A stretch of DNA of 64,000 bases from an uncultured Gammaproteobacteria bacterium (GTDB taxonomy: Bacteria > Pseudomonadota > Gammaproteobacteria > Magnimaribacterales > Magnimaribacteraceae), in NCBI GenBank assembly GCA_913045055.1, contig CAJWPI010000002.1, positions 17,803-81,802 on the forward strand. Direction: 5' to 3'. The notes under the pieces are model-generated. The model did not search any database. It was given only the letters and a program-made list of their open reading frames with translations, and was not told the origin of the DNA. Position numbers and translations under genes: made by a program. Below, piece by piece: positions 9,720 to 17,661 of the stretch (position 1 is the stretch's first letter; every line of letters starts with the position of its first letter).

Positions 9720-10133
9720 TTACATTGGTTTTTCTATTCCTGAATAAAAATAGATAATAATTAAACCAATCACCAATAATAAAATAACAAGAGTTTCATT
9801 TGAAATCATAGGAAAGATTCCTTCTTGCTTCCTCTTTTCTTTCTTTGCTTTTTTCTTTTCTTTCTTAAATTTCTTCTTTTGGTCACGTAAATAAAGGTCA
9901 TAACCTTCTAATACTAGATCTGCGTCTATGCCTAATTCTTTGGAGTAAGCTCTAATATAACCACGAATATAAGTTGGACCGGGAAGTTCATCATATCTGT
10001 CTTCTTCTAGACAAACTAAATATTTCTCAGATAAATTTAGGTTAGAGGCTAATCTTTTATAACGAAGTCTCTTCTTTGATCTAGCTTTTTTTAATAGATC
10101 TCCACAATATTGAGGTTGATTGTTTTCTGTCAT
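9720..10133 (-). CDS. rodZ: Short RodZ-like protein (HTH + TM, no periplasmic domain)
   Basis: I place the start at the ATG complementary to 10131-10133 (MTENNQPQYC), not at the longer ORF start, which would overlap ndk. This gives 137 aa and a 10-nt gap after ndk. Residues about 10-80 form the RodZ HTH_25 domain, ending in the diagnostic LPGPTYIRGYIRAYSKELG. A very Lys-rich juxtamembrane stretch and one TM (LVILLLVIGLIIIYFY) follow, and the protein then stops. E. coli RodZ has 337 aa with a periplasmic beta-domain that is entirely missing here. RodZ links MreB to the cell-wall elongation machinery. The conserved position before ispG supports orthology. Confidence 0.85.
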   Translation of the reverse strand: MTENNQPQYCGDLLKKARSKKRLRYKRLASNLNLSEKYLVCLEEDRYDELPGPTYIRGYIRAYSKELGIDADLVLEGYDLYLRDQKKKFKKEKKKAKKEKRKQEGIFPMISNETLVILLLVIGLIIIYFYSGIEKPM

Positions 10134-10143
10134 CTCCCAAATA

Positions 10144-10554
10144 TTATAAACTTGGAAAGAAAAAATTAATTTCTCTTTTTGCTGACAGTTCAGAATCAGA
10201 GCCATGAACTGCATTAGCATCTATGGAATCAGCAAACTCAAATCTTAATGTTCCTGGATTTGCTTCTTTCGGGTTAGTATCTCCCATTAATTCTCTATAT
10301 TTCGTTATAGCATTCTTTCCTTCGAGAATCTGTACTTGAACAGGACCAGAAGTCATAAACTCGATTAAAGAAGGAAAAAAGGGTTTGCTTTTATGTTCGG
10401 AATAGAAATTCTCAGCTTCAGACTTAGATAAATGGAGGGATCTCTTGGTTTTTATAACCAAACCAGACTTCTCTATTCTAGAACAGATTTCTTCTGCTAG
10501 TCCTTTAGACACAGCGTCTGGTTTAATGATTGAAAGTGTTTTTTCTAACGACAT
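10144..10554 (-). CDS. ndk: Nucleoside diphosphate kinase
   Basis: A 136-aa protein with the family start [16 protein letters not shown] and the active-site His in ANAVHGSDS. It transfers the gamma phosphate between nucleoside triphosphates and diphosphates in the cytosol. A candidate promoter lies in the short gap upstream (10555-10609). In many gammaproteobacteria rlmN and pilF lie between ndk and rodZ; both are absent here. Confidence 0.97.
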   Translation of the reverse strand: MSLEKTLSIIKPDAVSKGLAEEICSRIEKSGLVIKTKRSLHLSKSEAENFYSEHKSKPFFPSLIEFMTSGPVQVQILEGKNAITKYRELMGDTNPKEANPGTLRFEFADSIDANAVHGSDSELSAKREINFFFPSL

Positions 10555-10583
10555 AAGTTAATAACATCGTAAATTTAGCGCGC

Positions 10584-10589
10584 ATTATA
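10584..10589 (-). promoter_or_regulatory. Candidate -10 box for ndk operon
   Basis: The minus strand reads TATAAT at this position, about 30 nt before the ndk ATG and just after the iscX stop. No good -35 hexamer is visible at normal spacing, so this is a weak prediction from the -10 match alone. Confidence 0.35.
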
Positions 10590-10609
10590 CTTATTCTTGA
10601 TAGATTAGG

Positions 10610-10804
10610 TTAATCTTGTTCTTCTATCCAAGCCATTTGTATAGCTTCTAGAATCTTTTCATTTGAATTATTTGGATCATCATCAAAATCTTTTAAATTT
10701 AAAACTAATGCATGAAGGTCTGTAAATAAAATGTAGGCAGGATCATAATCATCATGCTTCTCACTTAGTTCAATAGCAATCTCATGTATATCTATCCATT
10801 TCAT
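10610..10804 (-). CDS. iscX: Fe-S cluster assembly protein IscX
   Basis: A 64-aa acidic protein with the IscX pattern MKWIDIHEIAIEL, then YDPAYILFTDLHALVL and a C-terminal ILEAIQMAWIEE. IscX binds IscS and iron and modulates cluster assembly on IscU. It follows fdx by 2 nt as the last gene of the isc operon, matching E. coli order. Confidence 0.95.
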   Translation of the reverse strand: MKWIDIHEIAIELSEKHDDYDPAYILFTDLHALVLNLKDFDDDPNNSNEKILEAIQMAWIEEQD

Positions 10805-10806
10805 GG

Positions 10807-11151
10807 TCAGACCTCCTCAGATACCATATTTATAGTATATTTTGGTAGTTCTATCTCCAGATCTTCTTCTCCGATAATAATCTGACAACTCAATCGAGAG
10901 TTTGCTTCCAATCCCCAAGCCTTATCCAGCATATCTTCTTCTTCATCTGTTGCTAATTTAAGAGTTTGAAACCCTTTTCTAACTATGACATGACAAGTGG
11001 TGCAGGCACAAGATAACTCACAAGCATGCTCTATGGGTATCTTATTATCTAACATCGCTTCACAGAGGGTTTCACCAACCTTACCATCTATATCCTGACC
11101 TTTTGGACACATTTCTGGATGAGGAAAAACCTTAATCTTAGGCACTTGCAA
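10807..11151 (-). CDS. fdx: ISC-type [2Fe-2S] ferredoxin
   Basis: A 114-aa adrenodoxin-type ferredoxin (E. coli Fdx 111 aa). The cluster-binding pattern CELSCACTTCH gives three ligands and LSCQ the fourth, about 35 residues later. It donates electrons for Fe-S cluster assembly on IscU. It sits directly after iscA, where hscB and hscA would normally intervene. Confidence 0.96.
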   Translation of the reverse strand: MQVPKIKVFPHPEMCPKGQDIDGKVGETLCEAMLDNKIPIEHACELSCACTTCHVIVRKGFQTLKLATDEEEDMLDKAWGLEANSRLSCQIIIGEEDLEIELPKYTINMVSEEV

Positions 11152-11171
11152 GTAAAAGAATAAAAATCTTT

Positions 11172-11531
11172 CTAGGTATTAACTTCGAAGCTTTCTCCAC
11201 ACCCACAAACAGCCTTTACATTGGGATTATGGAATTTAATTCCTTCGTTTACCCCTTCTGTTACGAAATCAACCTTTGTACCTTTTAAATAAACAAAAGA
11301 ACCTGGATCAATAAATACCTTTAAATCATTACTTTCAAAAATTAAATCTTCTTCTGCACTTTGCTCTACATAGTCCAAGGAGTATGAATAACCAGAGCAT
11401 CCTGAGGTCTCTTCTACAGAAAATCTAATCCCTATTCCAGAGCTTTTAGAATTAAGGTTCTTTCTAAGATGATCTTCTGCAGCTTCAGTAAGTGTAAAGC
11501 CGTTTGGATTAAATGAAGATATCTCTACCAT
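11172..11531 (-). CDS. iscA: A-type Fe-S carrier protein IscA
   Basis: A 119-aa A-type carrier. The three conserved cysteines appear as GCSG (one Cys) and the C-terminal CGCGESF (two Cys). The protein receives clusters or iron and passes them to apo-targets such as IspG. It is located between iscU and fdx. ErpA is an alternative within the family, but the operon position favours IscA. Confidence 0.92.
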   Translation of the reverse strand: MVEISSFNPNGFTLTEAAEDHLRKNLNSKSSGIGIRFSVEETSGCSGYSYSLDYVEQSAEEDLIFESNDLKVFIDPGSFVYLKGTKVDFVTEGVNEGIKFHNPNVKAVCGCGESFEVNT

Positions 11532-11543
11532 TTTTTAATATTT

Positions 11544-11948
11544 CTATAATTTTGATTCAAAGTCTTGTATCGCCTGTTTTATGCTATCTTCAGCTAAAAC
11601 TGAGCAGTGAATCTTTATAGGAGGTAGGTCTAAAGCCTTAGCTATATCCTTATTTTTTATAGCTTTAGCTTCTTCTAAAGTTCTGCCTTTTAGCATATCC
11701 ACAAGTTCACTTGAAGAAGCAATTGCCGAGCCACAACCATAAGTTTTAAACTTCACATCCCTAATTACATGTTTGTTCTTTTCCAGTTCACACTTAATCT
11801 GTAATCTCATAACATCGCCGCATGCTGGAGCACCCACCATGCCTGTTCCAATGTCTTGTTGGTTAGGATCCCATCTTCCAACACTATTTTTTTCAGGTTC
11901 TTTTAAAGTCTTTTCAAACTTATCTACTACTTTTTTGCTATATGCCAT
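11544..11948 (-). CDS. iscU: Fe-S scaffold protein IscU
   Basis: A 134-aa scaffold. The cluster ligands appear in GAPACGD, KTYGCGSAIASSS and KIHCSVLAED. The HscA-recognition motif normally written LPPVK is LPPIK here, just before the last Cys. It receives sulfur from IscS, whose gene ends 27 nt upstream. The chaperone motif is kept although hscBA is not in the operon. Confidence 0.96.
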   Translation of the reverse strand: MAYSKKVVDKFEKTLKEPEKNSVGRWDPNQQDIGTGMVGAPACGDVMRLQIKCELEKNKHVIRDVKFKTYGCGSAIASSSELVDMLKGRTLEEAKAIKNKDIAKALDLPPIKIHCSVLAEDSIKQAIQDFESKL

Positions 11949-11974
11949 TTTTCCCCCTTATAACAATATAATTA

Positions 11975-13189
11975 TTAATGCGTTACCCATTCTACTGAAT
12001 CCATATCAACTCCATCCTTATACATATCCCACAATGGAGAGAGTTCTCTAAGTTTTTCAACTGAATCTCTTACTAGTTTTATCGTAAAGTCCACCTCTTC
12101 TTCTGTGGTGAATCTGCCTACTGCAAACCTAATTGAACTATGAGCTAATTCATCTTTTAGTCCTAAAGCTCTCAAAACATAAGAAGGCTCAAGACTAGCA
12201 GAGGTACATGCTGAACCTGAAGAAACAGCTATATCTTTTAAGGCCATTATTAAAGATTCGCCTTCAATGAAGTTAAAACTAACATTTAAAAAACCTGGGG
12301 CGCTGTTTTCTAGATCCCCATTTAAATAAACTTCTTCAATATCTTTAAATCCTTTCCACAACCTGTTCTTCAAAGATTTTATTCGCTTATTATCTCTATT
12401 CATTTCAGAAGCAGCTATCTTAAAGGCCTCGCCTAAACCTACAATTTGATGGGTTGCTAAAGTACCAGAGCGTATACCTCTTTCATGTCCTCCTCCGTGT
12501 ATCTGAGCTTCAAGCCTCACTCGAGGTTTTCTACTAACATATAAGGCTCCAATTCCTTTAGGTCCATAAATCTTGTGGGCTGAGAAAGACATAAGATCAA
12601 CCTCTAAAGAAGATAAATCTATAGGAACTTTACCAGCACTTTGAGCTGCATCAACATGGAAAACGACTCCTTTCTCTCTGGTTATTTTACCTATATTTTT
12701 AATATCGTTTATAACTCCTATTTCATTATTTACATGCATTAAAGAAACGAGGATTGTTTTTTCTGTAATAGCCTCTTCAACTATTTTTGGACTAATAATA
12801 CCTCTTGGGTCTGGATCTAGATATGTGACTTCATAATTTTCTCTTTCTAGTTGCCTACAGCTATCAAGAACAGCCTTATGTTCTATCTTTGATGTAATTA
12901 TATGGTTACCTCTTTCTTTATAAAATCTAGCTACTCCTTTAATAGCTAAGTTGTCAGATTCTGTGGCTCCAGAAGTCCACACAATCTCTCTCTGATCACA
13001 GTTTAGAAGCTTAGCGACATTTAATCTGGATCCTTCAACAGCTTCCTCTGCCTTCCAACCATAACCATGAGATCTAGAAGCAGGATTACCAAAATTACCT
13101 TCTAGAGTCATAAATTCCTTCATTTTCTCAACCACTCTTCCATCTATAGGAGTTGTAGAAGCATAATCTAGATAAATAGGTAGTTTCAT
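11975..13189 (-). CDS. iscS: Cysteine desulfurase IscS
   Basis: A 404-aa PLP enzyme, the same length as E. coli IscS. The PLP lysine is in [12 protein letters not shown] and the persulfide Cys loop is [14 protein letters not shown]. It releases sulfur from cysteine for Fe-S clusters and tRNA thiolation. It lies 6 nt downstream of iscR in the iscRSUA operon. Confidence 0.97.
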   Translation of the reverse strand: MKLPIYLDYASTTPIDGRVVEKMKEFMTLEGNFGNPASRSHGYGWKAEEAVEGSRLNVAKLLNCDQREIVWTSGATESDNLAIKGVARFYKERGNHIITSKIEHKAVLDSCRQLERENYEVTYLDPDPRGIISPKIVEEAITEKTILVSLMHVNNEIGVINDIKNIGKITREKGVVFHVDAAQSAGKVPIDLSSLEVDLMSFSAHKIYGPKGIGALYVSRKPRVRLEAQIHGGGHERGIRSGTLATHQIVGLGEAFKIAASEMNRDNKRIKSLKNRLWKGFKDIEEVYLNGDLENSAPGFLNVSFNFIEGESLIMALKDIAVSSGSACTSASLEPSYVLRALGLKDELAHSSIRFAVGRFTTEEEVDFTIKLVRDSVEKLRELSPLWDMYKDGVDMDSVEWVTH

Positions 13190-13195
13190 AATTTT

Positions 13196-13633
13196 TTATC
13201 CTGTAGCAATCAATGCCTGCTTAGTTAGATTTTGCTGAAATTGCTGAGATTTAAGAACATCATTAAGTGACTTGTTCACTAGGAAATTATTAACTTCTTC
13301 ATTAAGGCTTGTCCAGAGATCATGAGCACCTGCTTCACATTCTCCTTTTCCTTCACACTTATCTTCATTCGTTATTTTTTCAACAGCAAGTACTACTTCT
13401 GCTATATTAATATCACTAGATGCTCTAGCTAGTCTAAAACCTCCTTTCGGGCCTCTAGCTGCTTCTAGGATTCCGGCTTTTCTTAAATTTCTAAAAAGTT
13501 GTTCTAAATATGGAGCTGGAATATTTTGTCTTTTAGCAACTTCGGATAAAGAAACATAGCAGAACCTTGATTCATTTAGAGCTAAATCTAAAAGAGCCAG
13601 AACTGCATATTTTCCTTTTGTAGTGAGATTCAT
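13196..13633 (-). CDS. iscR: Rrf2-family regulator IscR (atypical cluster ligands)
   Basis: I use the start complementary to 13631-13633 (MNLTTKGKYAVLALLDL), which aligns with E. coli MRLTSKGRYAV. The track ORF extends 51 residues further upstream without homology. A start 3 codons upstream (13642) is also possible. The winged-helix region includes APYLEQLFRNLRKAG and ARGPKGGFRLAR. The cluster loop is CEGKGECEAGAHDLW: Cys93, Cys99 and His104 remain, but the third Cys of E. coli IscR (Cys104) and about three neighbouring residues are deleted. IscR represses its own operon when clusters are sufficient. It is divergent from the kor-associated operon. Confidence 0.9.
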   Translation of the reverse strand: MNLTTKGKYAVLALLDLALNESRFCYVSLSEVAKRQNIPAPYLEQLFRNLRKAGILEAARGPKGGFRLARASSDINIAEVVLAVEKITNEDKCEGKGECEAGAHDLWTSLNEEVNNFLVNKSLNDVLKSQQFQQNLTKQALIATG

Positions 13634-13739
13634 AAAACCCATTGTATATTTCTGACTATTTTTGTCAAGAATAGAATATATGTACCTGTATAAATTTTGG
13701 ACAGTTATTTTTTTTAAATAATCATTAAAAACAGTTGGT

Positions 13740-13769
13740 ATTATAAGTTTTTTTATGTACCATACACAA
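13740..13769 (-). promoter_or_regulatory. iscR: Candidate iscR promoter
   Basis: On the minus strand, TTGTGT (complement of 13764-13769) and TATAAT (complement of 13740-13745) are separated by 18 bp, about 110 nt before the iscR start. This is a plausible sigma70 promoter. The -35 lies inside the loop of the ATGTACC/GGTACAT inverted repeat. Confidence 0.4.
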
Positions 13770-13786
13770 AAAAATAAAAGGTACAT
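13755..13786. repeat. Inverted repeat ATGTACC-N18-GGTACAT in iscR/oxidoreductase intergenic region
   Basis: A perfect 7-bp inverted repeat: ATGTACC at 13755-13761 and GGTACAT at 13780-13786. A third copy of ATGTACC occurs at 13680-13686. All lie in the gap between the divergent iscR and flavoprotein genes and overlap the candidate iscR -35. It may be an operator. It does not have the spacing of the known IscR type 2 site. Confidence 0.5.
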
Positions 13787-13812
13787 TAACTCAATAATTC
13801 TAAGAAACAGGT

Positions 13813-15828
13813 ATGGACACTCGTTATCTTTTTAAAAGGCACAATACTTGGTGGATTAAAGTAGCTGTTCCCAGAACTCTCAGAGATAAATTAGGTTACG
13901 ATCTAAGAGAATCACTGAAAACACATGATTTAACTTCTGCTCAAGAAAAAAGATGGAAAATAGTAGATAAATTTCGCCAAAAAATAGAAGAAGCTAAACT
14001 AAAAAAAGTTCCAAATAAAGAAGAAAAAGCTAAACATGTAGAAAACTACATGCCGCCAACAAATACAACTGATCCTCAGTATTACCATAAAATTGTAGAC
14101 TGTCAGTACGCTTGCCCTGCTCATACACCTGTACCTGAATATATTCGTCAGATCTCTCAAGGAAACTATACCGATGCCTACATGATAAATTGGGAATCAA
14201 ATGTTTTTCCGGGAATTCTTGGAAGAACTTGTGATAGACCTTGTGAACCTGCATGCAGAAGAAATAGAACCCATGAGAAGCCTGTTGCTATTTGTAGGTT
14301 AAAAAGAGTTACATACGATTTTAAAGGAGATATATCTCAAAGATTACCAGAAGTTCCAAAGAAAAAAAATGGAAAAAGAATTGCTTTAATAGGTGCAGGA
14401 CCTGCTTCCCTAACTGTAGCAAGAGATTTACTCGTATTGGGATATGAGTGCATTCTTTTTGAAAAGGATCCACAAGGTGGAGGATTAATGAGAACTAATA
14501 TTCCTTCGTTTAGATTGCCTGTAGAGGTCTTAGATGAAGAAGTTAACTTAGTGCTTAATATGGGCGTAGAAGCAAGATTTAATACTGAAGTAAAAAGTAT
14601 GAAAGAACTGCTTAAAGAAGATTTTGATGCCATCTTTGTTGGGACTGGAGCACCTAAGGGTAAAGATTTACAAATAGAAGGGAGAGAAGAAGCTGATAAA
14701 AATATCTTCATAGGAATTGATTGGTTAACAAGTATTGCCTTTGAACATACAACTTCTGTAGGTAAAAAAGTTGTAGTCATAGGTGGTGGTAATACTGCTA
14801 TGGATTGCTGTAGGTCTTCTCTAAGATTAGGGGCTGAGGATGTAAAAGTAACAGTTAGAAGCCCATTTGATCAAATGAAAGCTTCTGAATGGGAAAAAGA
14901 AGAAGCTATGGATGAAGGTATTCCAATCCATGAAAATCATGTACCAAAAAGATTTGTTATGAACAATGGAAAACTTGCAGGGGTTGAATTTGAAAAGGTC
15001 GAAGCAGTATTTGATGATAACGGAAAAAGAAGTTTAGTCCCCACAGGGGAAGAACCAGTTATATTTGAGTGTGACGATGTCTTAATGGCAATAGGTCAAG
15101 ATAATGCTTTTCATTGGATAGAAAGAGATATAGGAATAGAGTTTGGTGAATGGGATATGCCTATAATAGATAGAGTTACCTTCCAGTCTACCCACCCCAA
15201 GGTCTTTTTTGGCGGGGACGCTGCTTGGGGTCCAGAGAATATAATTTGGGCTGCTGCCCATGGTCATCAAGCTGCTATTTCTATTGATAAATTCTGTCAA
15301 CAAAAGGATTTATTTGAGAGACCTGAACCAGGTGCAAACCTAGTTAGTCAAAAGATGGGGATCCATGAATGGTCTTATGATAATGATGTTTCACAAGCTA
15401 AAAGATTTATCGTTCCACATGCCGATCAATCTATTTCTCTTAAAGACCTTAAAGTAGAAGTAGAATTAGGCTTTGATGAACAACTAGCGCTTGAAGAAGC
15501 ACAAAGATGTTTAAACTGTGATGTACAAACCGTTTTTTCTGAAGATCTATGTATTGAATGTGATGCATGCGTAGATATTTGTCCTACAGACTGTATAAAT
15601 TTTATACAAAATGATGAAGAAGAAGAATTAAGGGCAAATCTTCGTATCCCAGCTTTAAACCTTGATCAAGATATCCTTGTTTCTGAAAATTTACCCACCC
15701 AAAGAGTAATGGTAAAAGATGAAGATGTTTGCTTGCACTGTGGTCTTTGTGCAGAGAGATGTCCTACTGGAGCTTGGGATATGCAAACTTATCTATACGA
15801 AGAAGCAAAAGTGTATAACCAAACATGA
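13813..15828 (+). CDS. GltD-like FAD/NAD(P) oxidoreductase with two [4Fe-4S] ferredoxin clusters and an integrase-type N-terminal domain
   Basis: A 671-aa multidomain protein. Residues 1-62 (YLFKRHNTWWIKVAVPRTL and LRESLKTHDLTSAQEKRW) look like the N-terminal domain of tyrosine recombinases (DUF6538 type). Residues about 85-165 form the GltD-type Fe-S helical domain (CQYACPAHTPVPEYI, CDRPCEPACRR). Next come the FAD site GAGPASLTVARDL and the NAD(P) site VIGGGNTAMDCC. The C-terminus is a 2x[4Fe-4S] ferredoxin (CIECDACVDICP, CLHCGLCAERCP). It probably shuttles electrons between the adjacent KorAB-type enzyme and NAD(P). The next gene overlaps by 4 nt. An internal ATG at 14050 would remove the N-terminal domain, but no ribosome binding site is visible there. 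Confidence 0.85.
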   Translation: MDTRYLFKRHNTWWIKVAVPRTLRDKLGYDLRESLKTHDLTSAQEKRWKIVDKFRQKIEEAKLKKVPNKEEKAKHVENYMPPTNTTDPQYYHKIVDCQYACPAHTPVPEYIRQISQGNYTDAYMINWESNVFPGILGRTCDRPCEPACRRNRTHEKPVAICRLKRVTYDFKGDISQRLPEVPKKKNGKRIALIGAGPASLTVARDLLVLGYECILFEKDPQGGGLMRTNIPSFRLPVEVLDEEVNLVLNMGVEARFNTEVKSMKELLKEDFDAIFVGTGAPKGKDLQIEGREEADKNIFIGIDWLTSIAFEHTTSVGKKVVVIGGGNTAMDCCRSSLRLGAEDVKVTVRSPFDQMKASEWEKEEAMDEGIPIHENHVPKRFVMNNGKLAGVEFEKVEAVFDDNGKRSLVPTGEEPVIFECDDVLMAIGQDNAFHWIERDIGIEFGEWDMPIIDRVTFQSTHPKVFFGGDAAWGPENIIWAAAHGHQAAISIDKFCQQKDLFERPEPGANLVSQKMGIHEWSYDNDVSQAKRFIVPHADQSISLKDLKVEVELGFDEQLALEEAQRCLNCDVQTVFSEDLCIECDACVDICPTDCINFIQNDEEEELRANLRIPALNLDQDILVSENLPTQRVMVKDEDVCLHCGLCAERCPTGAWDMQTYLYEEAKVYNQT

Positions 15829-17654
15829 AAAAGATTAAAGCTATTAACGAGTTTGTAATTAAATTTGCTAACGTTAACGGTTCTGGTTCTGCTAGTGCTA
15901 ACCAAATGTTTGCAAAAGGGGTCTTTAGGAGTGGGGTTCCTGTGAGTCCAAAAAATATTTTCCCTTCCAATATTCAAGGTCTTCCTACCTGGTTTGAGGT
16001 TAGAGTTAGTGAAAAAGGTTATCTTGGAAGAAGAGATGGAGTAGATATAGCTGTAGCTATGAACCCACAATCATACAAGGAAGATATCAATGAACTGAAC
16101 GAAGGTGGCTACCTTGTCTACGACTCTTCTTGGAAGAGAGAATTCGATAGAGAGGATATTTATGTTATGGGTATTCCTCTAACTAACATATGCCTTGAAA
16201 AATTTTCTAATCCCAAACAAAGACTTCTTTTTAAAAATATAGCTTATTTAGGTGCTCTCTCATCTATTCTTAATATAGATAAAGAGATTTATATAAATAT
16301 TATTTCTGAACAATTTAAAAATAAAGAGAAATTAATTGATCCTAATCTCTTAGCGCTCAATGCTGGATTTGATTATGCAGAAGAAAATCTCTCAAACGAT
16401 TGTTTAATAGAGGTAAAAAAAGCATCTAAAACAACTAATATGATTCTTACAAGTGGAAATAATGCAGCAGGTTTGGGATGTGTATACGGGGGTGCAACAG
16501 TTTGTTCTTGGTACCCAATTACTCCATCAACTTCTCTTGCTGAATCCTTTACAAGTTTTACTGATAAATTAAGAAAAGAAGAAGACACTGGTAAAAACAA
16601 GTTTGCTATAGTTCAGGCTGAAGATGAATTAGCTGCAATAGGTATGGCTATAGGAGCAAATTGGAATGGTGCTAGAGCCTTTACTGCAACTAGTGGACCA
16701 GGAATATCTTTAATGAGTGAATTTCTAGGCTTAGCTTATTTTGCTGAAATACCCTTAGTTTTATTTAATGTTCAAAGAGGTGGTCCTTCCACTGGGATGC
16801 CAACTAGAACGCAACAATCTGACCTCCTGGCATGTGCTTATGCCTCTCATGGTGATACTAAACATGTTCTGTTATTCCCTTGTGATCCTAAAGAGTGTTT
16901 TGATTTTGCTGTTCAAGCATTTGATCTTGCAGATAGATTGCAAACTCCAATCATAGTAATGTCAGATCTTGATCTTGGAATGAATGATTGGTCTACAGAA
17001 GAGTTTTCTTGGGAAGATTCAACAACTTATGATCGAGGTAAAGTATTAAATAAAACTGATCTTGAAAATCTTGAGCAGTTTGGAAGATATCTTGATGTTG
17101 ATGGAGATGGAATTCCACATAGAACTTATCCTGGTACACACCCTTCAAAAGGAGCTTATTTTACGAGAGGTACTTCTCATGATGAATTTGCAAGATATAC
17201 AGAAGATGGTGAAGTTAATGCTCAAAACCTTTCAAGGTTGTTAAAGAAATACCAAACAGCTTCTGAACATGTACCCTCTCCTGTATTCGGACAAACTTCT
17301 AATAAAAGTTCAATGGGAGTTATTTACTTCGGAAGTACTGAAGTTGCTATGCAAGAAGCTCTGGATATTCTCAATGAACAGACTATTAAGCTAGATACTA
17401 TGAGATTAAGATCTTTCCCTTTTAATTTATCGGTTTGGGAGTTTATAGAGGATCATGATCTTCTCTTTATTGTAGAACAAAATAGAGATGGTCAAATGCG
17501 TACTTTACTTATGGCTGAGGGAGGAATAATTCCAGATAAACTTGTATCAGTTTTGTCTTTCGATGGTCAGCCTATTACTGCAGACTTTATATCAAACAAG
17601 ATAAAAGCACATATATTAGGCGACCCAGTTAAATTAGCTTCTTCAGGAGATTAA
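15825..17654 (+). CDS. 2-oxoacid:ferredoxin oxidoreductase, fused gamma/alpha subunit (KorA-like)
   Basis: A 609-aa protein. The N-terminal gamma domain (about residues 1-190, GSGSASANQMFAKGVFRSG) is fused to an alpha, pyrimidine-binding domain (SWYPITPSTSLAE, QAEDELAAIGMAIGA, TATSGPGISLMSEFLGLA). This is the architecture of 2-oxoglutarate or general 2-oxoacid:acceptor oxidoreductase alpha subunits. With the next gene it would decarboxylate a 2-oxoacid to acyl-CoA and reduce ferredoxin, here probably the clusters of the upstream flavoprotein. Start overlaps that gene by 4 nt (ATGA). Substrate (2-oxoglutarate, pyruvate or a branched oxoacid) is not decided by the sequence. Confidence 0.9.
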   Translation: MKKIKAINEFVIKFANVNGSGSASANQMFAKGVFRSGVPVSPKNIFPSNIQGLPTWFEVRVSEKGYLGRRDGVDIAVAMNPQSYKEDINELNEGGYLVYDSSWKREFDREDIYVMGIPLTNICLEKFSNPKQRLLFKNIAYLGALSSILNIDKEIYINIISEQFKNKEKLIDPNLLALNAGFDYAEENLSNDCLIEVKKASKTTNMILTSGNNAAGLGCVYGGATVCSWYPITPSTSLAESFTSFTDKLRKEEDTGKNKFAIVQAEDELAAIGMAIGANWNGARAFTATSGPGISLMSEFLGLAYFAEIPLVLFNVQRGGPSTGMPTRTQQSDLLACAYASHGDTKHVLLFPCDPKECFDFAVQAFDLADRLQTPIIVMSDLDLGMNDWSTEEFSWEDSTTYDRGKVLNKTDLENLEQFGRYLDVDGDGIPHRTYPGTHPSKGAYFTRGTSHDEFARYTEDGEVNAQNLSRLLKKYQTASEHVPSPVFGQTSNKSSMGVIYFGSTEVAMQEALDILNEQTIKLDTMRLRSFPFNLSVWEFIEDHDLLFIVEQNRDGQMRTLLMAEGGIIPDKLVSVLSFDGQPITADFISNKIKAHILGDPVKLASSGD

Positions 17655-17661
17655 ATAAATA

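Noticed and set aside
10134-10220. Upstream extension of the RodZ ORF ([12 protein letters not shown]...)
   Set aside because: It overlaps the ndk coding sequence in another frame and shows no homology. The ATG at 10133 begins directly before the HTH domain.
13634-13786. Upstream extension of the IscR ORF
   Set aside because: The extension is hydrophobic/aromatic AT-rich translation covering the promoter region. Known IscR proteins start at the MxLTxKGxYA motif.
13755-13786. Canonical IscR type 2 binding site
   Set aside because: The CC to GG spacing (18 nt between half-sites) is too large for the known consensus, so I report it only as an inverted repeat.
13813-14050. A prophage or integrative element beside iscR
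   Set aside because: Only an integrase N-terminal-like domain is present. There is no recombinase catalytic domain, no attachment repeats and no other phage genes, and the frame continues into a metabolic enzyme.
14337-14780. 147-aa minus-strand ORF inside the flavoprotein gene
   Set aside because: Its frame is antisense to a well-supported domain protein, it is Ser/Pro/Thr-rich as expected for a shadow frame, and has no family motif.
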